In this document: piece by piece, positions 22,755-31,439 of the stretch
How positions within the stretch are numbered: the stretch's first letter is position 1
How the letters are laid out: every line of letters starts with the position of its first letter
Origin: Scolanthus callimorphus
Lineage: Eukaryota; Cnidaria; Anthozoa; Actiniaria; Edwardsiidae
Length of the DNA: 64,000 nucleotides
Direction: 5' to 3'
Assembly (NCBI GenBank): GCA_033964015.1
Contig: CM066915.1
Span: 11,679,573-11,743,572 of the forward strand
Notes under the pieces: model-generated
What the model was told of the DNA's origin: nothing
What the model saw: the letters and a program-made list of their open reading frames with translations, nothing else
Database searches by the model: none
Translations under genes and position numbers: made by a program

Positions 22755-23690
22755 CTGTCTCTGTAAGAACGGACCACTCGATTTCGGGTTCGGAACAAAC
22801 CTGCCCTGATATTTATATCACAGAAAGTACTATCTATTCCTACTACCAAAATGCAGTTTTAAGGATCTCAGTAATTATGTTCGGGGAGTTTTTGAATTTT
22901 AACCAGAAGGGTGAGAAGCCCTCCAGAACGCCAAAATCTCCTAGTTACGGAGAGCAGTTTTCGCGCCTGAAATCTTTTACTTTCGCATCGAAAACGACAA
23001 CTCAAATTATATTTTCTTGGTGATTTATTGTATAATCTTTCTTCTTAAGGTGAAATCTTGATTACATTTTAATGATTTTTGTAAGAAAATCAAGCTCTAT
23101 CGAAAGCGTCCCTTACGACATTTGAAAAGGTAGGGGTTGAAAACCCGTCCTGTTTTCGAAAGTGGCACTTCCAGCAGCTAAAAAGCACCCTAAAATTTGT
23201 AGATTAGGTAATTTCCTTCAGAATTATGCAAAAAAATCTGCGGCACAGCGCGCCGTGGAGATTCGGAAGTGACTTGAGGTTGAGTCAATATGTTGTTGTT
23301 GTTGCGTGACAAGATTTCCAGATGCGTCACGCTAATAGTTGATCGTTGTTCTTTTTCTTCTCTACAAATAAGGAAAAACTGCCCAAATGAAGTTTTTGAT
23401 TGATATCCGGCAAATATTTTCCTAATATTACATGTTTTTGATCATTTCTAATATATATCTTTTAATTCTAGAAAGCTGATAATAACATACGGTTGTTTAT
23501 CCAAAGGCAAAGCGAATTGTCTGGCCTTCCATTTCCCTTTTGATAAAGACTTGTTTTTCTAAAAAGAAAAGCCATCTAGAATCAACCGATATCAAGTATA
23601 GTATTCGATGCTGACTGATGTGTATTGGTGTCAATTATGGTGCGTTAATTTGTATATCCACCGTCTGACACCGTCCACAGAAACGAACTT
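22755..23690 (+). repeat. Left arm of a long inverted repeat (partner 31440-32390)
   Basis: This arm is the reverse complement of 31440-32390 with scattered differences. Shared landmarks are CACAGCGCGCCGTGGAGAT, GTAGGGGTTGAAAACCCGTC and ACCAAAATGCAGTTTTAAGG. A partial 295-bp repeat (22640-22755) abuts its outer edge. It carries no gene. It is either one of two copies of a dispersed repeat in opposite orientation or one long terminal inverted repeat. Confidence 0.8.
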
Positions 23691-23727
23691 TTAAGTGAAT
23701 GTTTATCATAGACGGACCATGAACAGA

Positions 23728-23895
23728 AAATGTATTTTCCATTGTAATGCGATGAATGGACTCTCTCAGTGTTGTTGCGTCACACGGCTTAAGGCGTGTC
23801 CCTTGGGCCAATCTGATTGGATAGGTTGACTATTTAATTGACTGGACATTGCTGCTATTTCTCTCACTCTCGCACTCCTTACTGACGTTTGTTAT
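23728..23895 (+). repeat. Split direct repeat A1
   Basis: It is identical to A2 (24602-24769). It contains CCAATCTGATTGG (two CCAAT boxes facing each other, 23808-23820) and an AT-rich CTATTTAATTG at about 23830, a plausible RNA polymerase II promoter six bases before the gag ATG. Confidence 0.9.
23806..23840 (+). promoter_or_regulatory. Putative promoter in A1: paired CCAAT boxes and TATA-like word
   Basis: CCAATCTGATTGG is followed 10 bases later by CTATTTAATTG. The same sequence is present in A2 inside the intron. Promoter activity is inferred. Confidence 0.45.
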
Positions 23896-23901
23896 TCAAG
23901 G

Positions 23902-24457
23902 ATGTCGGACGACGAAGGAACACGCAAGCCAGGAGTTTCAGGGACCTCTACCGAAGCTGAAACTCAATCAGGGGCCAGCGCTAACCCCGAATTGATTAAC
24001 CAAGTCTTTTCTATGTTTAAAGGATACCTCAACTCTCAGTTGGACGCCAAGAGCAAGCAGCTAGAAGGGAAATCCAAAACAGAAAAAGAAGCAACTGAAT
24101 TCAAATTTAAAGGCAACAGGAAACAATTCGAGTTCAATTCTGGGCTAACTCAAATTTTTTCTCAGATTGAAGCGGCAACCGATAACCCCGCGGAAGTTTG
24201 TAAACTAGTCGAGGAAGGTCAAGCCTCTATAAAGAAGAGACAGAAGCTGATAAAGTTAGCGGACCGCAGCAAGGACGGCTGGCAGGTGGTTCAGGAATAC
24301 GAATCCGACGATCTCGCTTCTGACTCCGAGGACGAGAAAAGGATAAGGAAAGCAAGAAGTGCAGTTGAGAAAAAGAGGAAAGAGGCCAAGTCTCCCGCAG
24401 GTTCCAGTAATGTCTCCAAAAGGTTTAAGTCGTCTAACGACAATAATCTTTTTCGTG
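23902..24457 (+). CDS. Retroelement gag, exon 1
   Basis: It starts at ATG 23902, just after A1, and encodes about 185 residues with an acidic N-terminus (MSDDEGTRKP), a central helical region (FKFKGNRKQFEFNSGL, IEAATDNPAEVCKLVEEG) and a basic, nuclear-signal-like end (KKRKEAKSP). The unspliced frame would stop three codons after the donor. CGTG/GTAAGG at 24457/24458 is a good donor, and splicing to 24843 adds the zinc knuckle in frame. Gag would package the element RNA. Confidence 0.8.
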
Positions 24458-24494
24458 GTAAGGCATGATTTTCAACTTTGTTATTCTCACGGTT

Positions 24495-24606
24495 GGTTTG
24501 CCTGAGCAACCAACCATAATCCGTTGTTTCGTTTTTATTGAATGGGAAGCATGTAAAGGGAAAATAATTTACGTTCGGTTAAGCGCAGCGAATTAGAACG
24601 TAAATG
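24495..24606 (+). repeat. Split direct repeat B1
   Basis: It is identical to B2. It holds a GGTTTGCCTGAGCAACC hairpin and, at its end, TTTACGTTC paired with GAACGTAAA around 20 bases; the end stem may be a recombinase site. Confidence 0.9.
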
Positions 24607-24769
24607 TATTTTCCATTGTAATGCGATGAATGGACTCTCTCAGTGTTGTTGCGTCACACGGCTTAAGGCGTGTCCCTTGGGCCAATCTGATTGGATAGGT
24701 TGACTATTTAATTGACTGGACATTGCTGCTATTTCTCTCACTCTCGCACTCCTTACTGACGTTTGTTAT
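24602..24769 (+). repeat. Split direct repeat A2
   Basis: It is identical to A1 and overlaps the last five bases of B1. Confidence 0.9.
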
Positions 24770-24842
24770 CCCGCCCGCCCTCCCGTTCTCAAAAGCGGGA
24801 AAGATTTAATATTTTCTCACGTTCGAATGTTGTACTTTTCAG

Positions 24843-25033
24843 GCCGTTCGGACAATGCTAGCAGCTACGGGAGATGCTTCCTATGCCATAAGCCCGGTCA
24901 CTGGGCCAGGGATTGTTGGAGTAAGCAGCGATGGGCCAGTCTCCCGACAGCAAACAGAAGTGGCTTCTACTATGCAAACTCGCCCAGTACCGTCAGAGGA
25001 GGAGCAGGATCCAATGAGGGAGGTGCAAGATAG
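24843..25033 (+). CDS. Retroelement gag, exon 2 (zinc knuckle)
   Basis: It continues gag after the intron with CFLCHKPGHWARDC, a CX2CX4HX4C RNA-binding zinc knuckle, then NRSGFYYANS and a Gly-rich end, stopping at 25033. The adjoining +1 frame is open from about 24850 to 25133 with an acidic, coding-like end (SDELLEELTEVTPNAHD), which suggests that the downstream polyprotein is reached by frame switching. Confidence 0.75.
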
Positions 25034-25110
25034 TTTGATTTCTGATGAATTGCTTGAAGAACTGACTGAGGTAACACCCAATGCACACGATTCTGGAAAT
25101 TTAAATTTAA

Positions 25111-27030
25111 ATCCAGTACCAATTCACTTGTAAAGGCAGTTTGAAAAGGAACATTGATTTCTGGCGGAACATTGGGACAAACGCATACATTTTGTCAGTT
25201 ATTGACGAAGGATACAGATTGCCATTTACGAGGAGCCCGCCCCCTTCAACTTTTCTTAAGAACAATAGATCGGCGAGGGAGAATGCGCATTTCGTAGAGG
25301 ATACCATAGTTGAATTAATTCAGTCAAATCGTGTCATCGAATCAGAAGAGCCGCCGTTTGTAGTGAACCCATTAAGCGTGTCGGTGCAGCCGAGTGGAAA
25401 GAAGAGGCTAATATTGGATTTAAGGCACATAAACAAATTCTTGGCCAAACAGAAAGTAAAATATGAAGATTGGAAAATCGCGCTTTCCTATTTCCAACAA
25501 GGATCCTACATGATAACTTTTGATTTGAAGAGCGGATATCATCACATCGACATTCATAACGATTACCAGACATACTTAGGGTTTTCCTGGAAATTCATTG
25601 GTCAAGATTATATTAGGTATTTCGTTTACACGGTTTTGCCGTTCGGATTGTCAACGGCTGGTTTCATTTTCACAAAATTACTTAAACCAATAGAAAAATT
25701 TTGGAGGTTTCAAGGAATAAATATCGCTCTGTTCTTAGACGATGGATGGCTGACAGAAAACAATAAAGAGGATTGTATTGTTCTTGCGCGAAATGTAAGG
25801 GGCGATTTGCATAAAGCGGGATTTATCACAAATGAAGAGAAATCTGTCTGGCAGCCCCGTCAATCCATTGTTTGGCTTGGACTTGTATGGAACAGCATAG
25901 AATTCTCGATTCGTCTTACGGATAGGCGTATTCTTAGTATGACGGAAACCATCGACAGAGTAATGGAGAAAAGATCCGCTATTTCTGCACGTCAGCTGGC
26001 AGCACTTGTAGGTAAAATCATTTCCGCCGGTTCAGTATTTGGTGGTCTTACAAGAATCATGACACGCTATTGTTCTATTACTATCGCCGCAGCTCCTGAT
26101 TTGGATTCAAGCTTTAAGTTAGACGAATTCTGCGTTAGGGAAGTGGAATTTTGGAAACGCAACGCCTGTAAATTGAATCTCAAGAATCTTATGGATGGTT
26201 CGATTAAAGAGTCAAATTTTGTCATTTATTCAGACGCTAGTGCAACTGGGTGTGGGGCATACATAGATATTAATGGGCAAGTTATGTGCCATAAACAATG
26301 GGAAAGTCATGAATGTGATAAGAGCTCGACATGGCGGGAACTATCCGCCATTGAGTACGCTCTGGACTCTTTTCTGCCTTTACTCAAGGGGACTTACGTA
26401 AAATGGTTTTCAGACAGCCAAACAGCATGCAGAATTATTCAAGTTGGCAGTATGAAAAGAGATCTGCACAAGATAGCTCTTAGCATTTTCCAGTTATGTG
26501 CTGACGATAGAATTCAATTTGAAATACAATGGATTCCACGTTCTGAGATTGAGAAAGCTGATTACATAAGCCGCATTGTAGACATTGATGACTGGCAATT
26601 ATCAGATGATTGTTTCCAAGCAATTGAGAAGTCGTGGAGACCTCACACTATTGACTGTTTCGCAAATTTCTATAACGCAAAGGTCCAAACATTTATCTCA
26701 CGGTTTTGGAATCCCGGATGCAGTGGGGTTGATTTCTTTGTTCAGAATTTGGAGGGACATAATTGCTTAGTTGTTCCACCCGTAGACTTGATCATTAGAG
26801 CTTTGCATTATCTTGAAGCTTGTAGGGCGAACTCAACCATAGTCGTCCCATTTTGGCCGTCATCTGCGTTTTGGCCCGTTATTTCAAGAAAGTACGCAGC
26901 ATTTATTGCAGATTACAAGCTATTTCCTGGGAGAGATGCTCTACGGCATGGTAGAAACATTAATTCGCTGTTAGGCTCTGATAGATTTTTCGGATATGTG
27001 CTGTCCATCCGTTTACATTTTGCCTTGTAG
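25111..27030 (+). CDS. Reverse transcriptase / RNase H with Dam-like tail
   Basis: The RT frame opens after a stop at 25108-25110 and has no ATG at its head. Numbering from the TTG at 25141, the RT motifs are ILDLRHINKF (about 91-100), FDLKSGYHHI (127-136), PFGLSTAGF (167-175) and FLDDG (198-202). RNase H follows with YSDASATG (D365), WRELSAIEYA (E400), FSDSQTA (D425) and KADYISR (D474). Residues about 500-590 (IDCFANFYNAKV, GVDFF, NCLVVPPVDLI, VVPFWPSSAFWP) have the layout of the Dam-type methyltransferase domain of many DIRS elements, but with VPPV where NPPY-like residues would be expected. All RT and RNase H acidic residues are present. How the frame is entered is unclear (frameshift or internal start). 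Confidence 0.85.
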   Translation: MQYQFTCKGSLKRNIDFWRNIGTNAYILSVIDEGYRLPFTRSPPPSTFLKNNRSARENAHFVEDTIVELIQSNRVIESEEPPFVVNPLSVSVQPSGKKRLILDLRHINKFLAKQKVKYEDWKIALSYFQQGSYMITFDLKSGYHHIDIHNDYQTYLGFSWKFIGQDYIRYFVYTVLPFGLSTAGFIFTKLLKPIEKFWRFQGINIALFLDDGWLTENNKEDCIVLARNVRGDLHKAGFITNEEKSVWQPRQSIVWLGLVWNSIEFSIRLTDRRILSMTETIDRVMEKRSAISARQLAALVGKIISAGSVFGGLTRIMTRYCSITIAAAPDLDSSFKLDEFCVREVEFWKRNACKLNLKNLMDGSIKESNFVIYSDASATGCGAYIDINGQVMCHKQWESHECDKSSTWRELSAIEYALDSFLPLLKGTYVKWFSDSQTACRIIQVGSMKRDLHKIALSIFQLCADDRIQFEIQWIPRSEIEKADYISRIVDIDDWQLSDDCFQAIEKSWRPHTIDCFANFYNAKVQTFISRFWNPGCSGVDFFVQNLEGHNCLVVPPVDLIIRALHYLEACRANSTIVVPFWPSSAFWPVISRKYAAFIADYKLFPGRDALRHGRNINSLLGSDRFFGYVLSIRLHFAL

Positions 27031-27497
27031 ATCAGACATTATAATAATATATTTAATCTAAGGAGGCGCTGGCCGCAGGTTGTGTTTAAGGGCGCTGGCC
27101 CGGTCATCAATAGTAAACGGGAGTTTTTACAAAGATTATAGGCACTGGCCAATTAATTCATTTATTGAGATTGCACTACTTGAAACAGAGAGAAAAAGGT
27201 TATGAGCAGTAGAGATGGCTGCGGAAAGATATGCTGGCACTGGCCAATCATGATTGCAATAGACCAGGTTCGAATTACGCTCCAATGCTCACAAGACAAA
27301 AGCTTCAAATCGAGGCTTTCTCCAAGTTCTAATACATTTACAGTAATTTCAGAAGAAAGCCTCGACTTGAGGTTATTGTTTGTAGGCACTGGAGCGTAAT
27401 TCGAACATGGCCTATTGGAAGGCTGCTTCCAGAGACGCATAAATGAAATTAAACGGCGTCGAAGAGAGAATTTTAGTGAATATTTATCAAGGCGAAT
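27031..27497 (+). other. RT-recombinase spacer with hairpin and repeated GGC(A/G)CTGG words
   Basis: GGCGCTGGCC or GGCACTGG occurs five times between about 27065 and 27395. A two-part hairpin spans 27267-27406: the outer stem pairs GGTTCGAATTACGCTCCA with TGGAGCGTAATTCGAAC, and the inner stem pairs CGAGGCTTTCT (27311) with AGAAAGCCTCG (27354). No frame is open across it. Confidence 0.75.
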
Positions 27498-28559
27498 GTG
27501 GATTGGTTTGTTTTGTGCACCAAACGCATGTTGTTCATTCTATTTTTTCAGGTGTTTGAAACATGTAATGATTGGCACGTCCTACCTAATAGTCTCAAGC
27601 CAAATATCAAGGATGTAGTCAGGCACCTGTCAAAATCGAAGGCAGAATCAACCGCTCGGAGGTATATTAAGGAGATATCCAAGTTTACGAAATGGTGTCG
27701 AAAGTTCAACCTGCGTCGAGTGCCTCCATTTTCTGTTTCAACGGTTATCATTTACATGAATAGCATATACTTAGCATCTAATTCCTATTCTTCGTTAGTT
27801 CTCGCGCACGCAGCGCTAAAATGGTATCATTCCTTTATGCCAGAATCTGTGCCTAATGCTTTAGATAGTCCTATTTGTCATAGTTTCATTGAGAGCGCTA
27901 AACGGAGTAAGCCGCCTACGAAGAAGAAAACCCCTATTACTGCGGATATTATTAAGGAAATAATTATCAAGCACGCAAATCCATCAGCCACACTTAAAGA
28001 TTTAAGGATAGCTTGTTTATGCACCCTAGGTTTTGCGGGTTTCCTTCGTTTTGACGAGCTTATTCACATTGCGCCTTGTCATTTAGAGTTTTCAGCAGAA
28101 TATTTGCGAATATTTGTTCCTGGAGCAAAGAACGACATATACAGAGAAGGAAACTATGTATACATCAAACGTCTTGACAATATGTTCTGTCCTGTAAACT
28201 TATTAGAAAGATATATGCACTCGGCTTCCATTGATGTAAGTAATAACTTGGCCCTTTTCAGATCAGTACGTTATTTTAAATCTTTGGACAGATATCAGTT
28301 GGGCGACGCAAAGCTTTCATACACAAGATGCAGAGAGGTATTTAAAAGTTGTTTAAAGGATCTAGGGCATGATGAAAAGTCTTACTGTTTACATAGCTTA
28401 AGGTCAGGCGGAGTTACAGCCGTAGTAAACAACAATCCCAGTGTTTCTGAAAGATTATTGAAACTGCACGGAAGATGGAAGACTGATGTAGCGAAAGACA
28501 TGTACATCTTAGAGAATATTCCTAGCCGCTTATCGGTGTCGAGTAATTTAGGTATTTAG
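27498..28559 (+). CDS. Tyrosine recombinase of the retroelement
   Basis: The 353-codon frame carries an N-terminal core-binding-like region (STARRYIKEISKFTKWCRKF) and the catalytic residues of tyrosine recombinases: R184 in GFLRFDELIH, K211 in GAKND, H299/R302 in LHSLRSGG, H324 in LHGRW and Y336 in DMYIL. It replaces an integrase and would insert a circular DNA copy. A TTTTTTCAG acceptor-like site at 27543-27551 lies inside the frame, so the functional start may be after a second splice; the first 18 residues (MDWFVLCTKRM...) look non-coding. No good donor was found before the RT stop. Confidence 0.85.
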   Translation: MDWFVLCTKRMLFILFFQVFETCNDWHVLPNSLKPNIKDVVRHLSKSKAESTARRYIKEISKFTKWCRKFNLRRVPPFSVSTVIIYMNSIYLASNSYSSLVLAHAALKWYHSFMPESVPNALDSPICHSFIESAKRSKPPTKKKTPITADIIKEIIIKHANPSATLKDLRIACLCTLGFAGFLRFDELIHIAPCHLEFSAEYLRIFVPGAKNDIYREGNYVYIKRLDNMFCPVNLLERYMHSASIDVSNNLALFRSVRYFKSLDRYQLGDAKLSYTRCREVFKSCLKDLGHDEKSYCLHSLRSGGVTAVVNNNPSVSERLLKLHGRWKTDVAKDMYILENIPSRLSVSSNLGI

Positions 28560-28604
28560 GCATGTATTACCCATTTATGCATATTACTATTGTTTATTAG
28601 TTCA

Positions 28605-28610
28605 AATAAA
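28605..28610 (+). terminator. Poly(A) signal AATAAA before B2
   Basis: It lies 10 bases before B2, whose first half is T/G-rich, as expected for cleavage inside B2. Confidence 0.5.
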
Positions 28611-28620
28611 ACGTCAGTGC

Positions 28621-28732
28621 GGTTTGCCTGAGCAACCAACCATAATCCGTTGTTTCGTTTTTATTGAATGGGAAGCATGTAAAGGGAAAATAATTTACGT
28701 TCGGTTAAGCGCAGCGAATTAGAACGTAAATG
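28621..28732 (+). repeat. Split direct repeat B2 (right end of retroelement)
   Basis: It is identical to B1 over 112 bp and marks the 3' end of the element. Confidence 0.9.
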
Positions 28733-29595
28733 CAGGTGAACTAAGTCTATGTTTTCGTTTCATATTCAATGCTCCGATCCATCGACAAAGTGTTAGTCGA
28801 TCTTCTTCAGTTCTTTCTTTAAATTACTTTCTTTTCTTACTTATGATGTGCACTTTTCAGGGTCTGGTTTGAAGTGATACTAGTATTTTGTAGACGTCAT
28901 GCTCATTAAAGTGTAATTTAGTTATTCATGTTGGATATTTCAGAACAACTGCCTCTAAATAATTATGGGAGGGAAACAGTCTAGATATAGCTTAGCTTCC
29001 AAGTATGCAAATGTTTTGTGTTTCCGGTTGACTAGAACTGCCATGACATTTACAAATGTGGCAAAGAGTTCTGGAAGAGACGGAAAGCCGAAGAAGGCTT
29101 AGTCGCTTTTTTGTAATGTCGTGCGTTTTCCGGTTAGTGGATAGCCTCCCCCCCCCCCCCCCCATGTGATTACATTTTGTGAATTTGAGTGTTCAGACGG
29201 TGAGCCCGGACTCAAAAATCCAAGCCTGGCTTGCCTTGTCAGCCCTGGCCGGAAGTTGCCTCGATCATGTAATTGGAGCTTGTTTACCCTGTTAATAAGG
29301 CCCGGGTGGTAGAACGTTGAACCCACCTAGCCCATACATATCGCGGGGAGAATATACGGGGATGCTCTCCCTATTCCATAGTGTATGTAAAAATTTCATT
29401 CAAGTTCTATCTTTTAGGGGTGTCAGATATCATCTGATTCCTTTACCCTATGCTGTCTCCTTTGACCACACCCAATTTACTATTATTAATATTACTATCA
29501 TTATTATTATTACCGTAAATTTGCTGTGGGCCACACCCTGTTTACTCCTCATTTCTACCGACGATAAAACTGCACTTTATTTTAGTGCCAGTTTA
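28733..29595. other. No gene seen
   Basis: The flank of the retroelement has a C tract at 29148-29163 and nothing coding. Confidence 0.4.
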
Positions 29596-30609
29596 AGGGA
29601 CCGGTCATTAATTAAGTCGGAGGGGGGGTGGAGGAGAAAATGGGGGGCCCTGAATTTTTTTAAGCGAACACAAGGGGGGTCTTGAAAGGCGAAAATGGCA
29701 ATTAAGGGGGGTCTTGAGAAAAAAATTATTGTGTCTTTATCAGCAAAAAGTCTAATAAAAATTCGGCTCGCGCTGCGCGCTCGCCATCTACTCAATCTTA
29801 ATGTAAGAAATAATAAAAACATGAATGGTTGATTAACAGCTTATAAATTTCATTTACACGATATTCTTCATTACCTGAAGAAGGTCGGTACTGGCTGACC
29901 GAAATATCGTGTAAATGAAATTTATAAGCTGTTAATCAACCATTCAAGTTTTTATTATTTCTTACATATATATATCTACTGGTTGATAGGTCCTTTATTG
30001 GATCCAGCTTAAGTTTACTCAATCTTAACACTCCTAATCATTTTAAGAGACCCACATACTACCTTCAGAAAAGAGGGGGAGGTGGAGGTGACTTCCCATG
30101 ATATATCCATTGTGGGAGACCTTATGTTAGACCTGGAAATGGGATTGGAGTCACTGGGACTGGGATTTGGCCAATAGAACTAGAAATGGGGAAAATGTTA
30201 AGAAAGTTCAATTTGCCTTTAACTAAACCAACAATCAAATATCAATGTTTGTGAAGAGTGGCTTTAAAAATTTGTTAACTGCTTTTAAAATTTTGCCCTA
30301 CGACTGCAATACAAACACTCTGTACACATGTCTAAAAGTCACTTTTTAACGCTGGGAATTTGAAAACTTTGACTGGGATTTCTGTGAAAAAAAAAACTTC
30401 AGGACTGGGATCTTGCGAGACTTTTACACTGAGAAATGGGATTTGGACCCCTTCAGGACCTGTTTGAATAATTTTGACTGACATGGATGGAGGGGAAGGG
30501 GGGCTCCCGAAAACAATCAATGCTATTAGGTGGGGTTCTTGAAAATTTTTTGGATGACAGGTATTTTCTCCTCCACCCCCCTCTCCGACATAAATAATGA
30601 CCGGTCCCT
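29596..30609. mobile_element. 1.0-kb inverted-repeat element with TA duplication
   Basis: The ends are AGGGACCGGTCATTA and its complement; TA lies on both sides (29594-29595 and 30610-30611). Inner parts of the ends also match (TCGGAGGGGGGGTGGAGGAG and its complement with gaps). It is Tc1/mariner-type by duplication and lacks a transposase. A palindrome with a hammerhead-like loop (29824-29944) lies within it. Confidence 0.75.
29824..29944 (+). ncRNA. Long hairpin with hammerhead-like core
   Basis: Arms of 38-41 bp (left starting AATGGTTGATTAACAGC) are near-perfect complements. The loop reads CTGAAGA (29875-29881), a stem AGGTC/GACC, then GAAA (29901-29904), matching CUGANGA-stem II-GAAA. 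The long arm pairs directly after GAA, so it would be stem III; a convincing stem I is not seen. Activity is uncertain. Confidence 0.4.
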
Positions 30610-31439
30610 TACCGCACCCCCCCCCCCCCCCCCCTGCCAAGGATTCCTTCTTCAGCGTAGCTAGTTTAAATTCATGTGATGGCAATAAACCGGACTTACT
30701 AAGATTAAAGGAATAATAATCTAGCAGAACCAACAGAGGAGCCCTAAAAGGTTGGCCTTTTAGGACGTTTTTACCGATTTCGTTTTAGTAGCCAATAAAA
30801 TTGGTTTAGTAGTAGTAGCTTTGCAGACGCCTGTTATTTGCATGTACAACAGGCCCGTAGCCAGGGATGTTTGTGGGGGTTCTAATCTAGAAAAAGCGGA
30901 CAACGCATCCCCGGAACGCCCTCCCCCCCCCCCCCCCCCCCCCCCCCCCCCGATTTCCTGTTGTTCTCTGCTATTGTTATTCTATAAAATAAGGGGAAGT
31001 TTTGGCAAGTTAGAATCAATATAAAATCGCTGCAAATTAATGATAATTTACAAAGAAAATACACTTCTACATAGTATGTAGATTGATAAGTTTTTTGTAG
31101 ATTTTTTGTAGGCATTTCGTAGCAGTAAGAACAAAACGATGCGAAAATATTGTACTTAAAATTTAAATATGTAGAAGTATGAACTTTTACTCTGTAATTT
31201 GTGCATTTTTCTAATGCTAACGAACGTCGCGACGTAGAAGAAAACAACAATAAATCACTTAACTTCAGATTTAAGTTGAGCTAGGATCGAAGAACACGTT
31301 TTCGATGGTACATTGAATATGGAAACACAGAAAACTTCATCATTAAGTTAATCGATCTGCATTTTCTGTAGTTTGTCTGTCTATGATATTAAGCAGCTAG
31401 TTCTCCTAGGGGTTTCTTTATCTATTAAAGCACTCGGAA
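30610..31439. other. No gene seen; long C tracts
   Basis: C tracts lie at 30617-30634 and 30923-30951 (about 29 C). The frames across them are artefacts. Confidence 0.5.

Larger units (their letters stand above)
24458..24842 (+). other. Predicted spliceosomal intron containing B1-A2
   Basis: The donor GTAAGG follows the NLFRG codons and the acceptor TGTACTTTTCAG precedes 24843. The one-base phase joins exactly (G plus GC), so the spliced protein reads NLFRG/RSDNASSYGRCF. The 385-bp intron contains the entire B1-A2 junction and a small TCCCG/CGGGA hairpin near 24780-24800. Confidence 0.75.
23728..28732 (+). mobile_element. Tyrosine-recombinase retrotransposon (DIRS-like, PAT/Ngaro-type repeats), 5,005 bp
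   Basis: The order is A1 (23728-23895), gag exon 1, B1 (24495-24606), A2 (24602-24769), gag exon 2, RT/RNase H, recombinase and B2 (28621-28732). A1 equals A2 and B1 equals B2 over 168 and 112 bp with no difference seen, so the copy is young. B1 and A2 share a five-base overlap (AAATG) which is also the start of A1 and the end of B2; this is what an element restored through a circular intermediate would show. Split direct repeats plus a tyrosine recombinase in place of an integrase define the PAT/Ngaro branch of the DIRS order. Confidence 0.9.
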
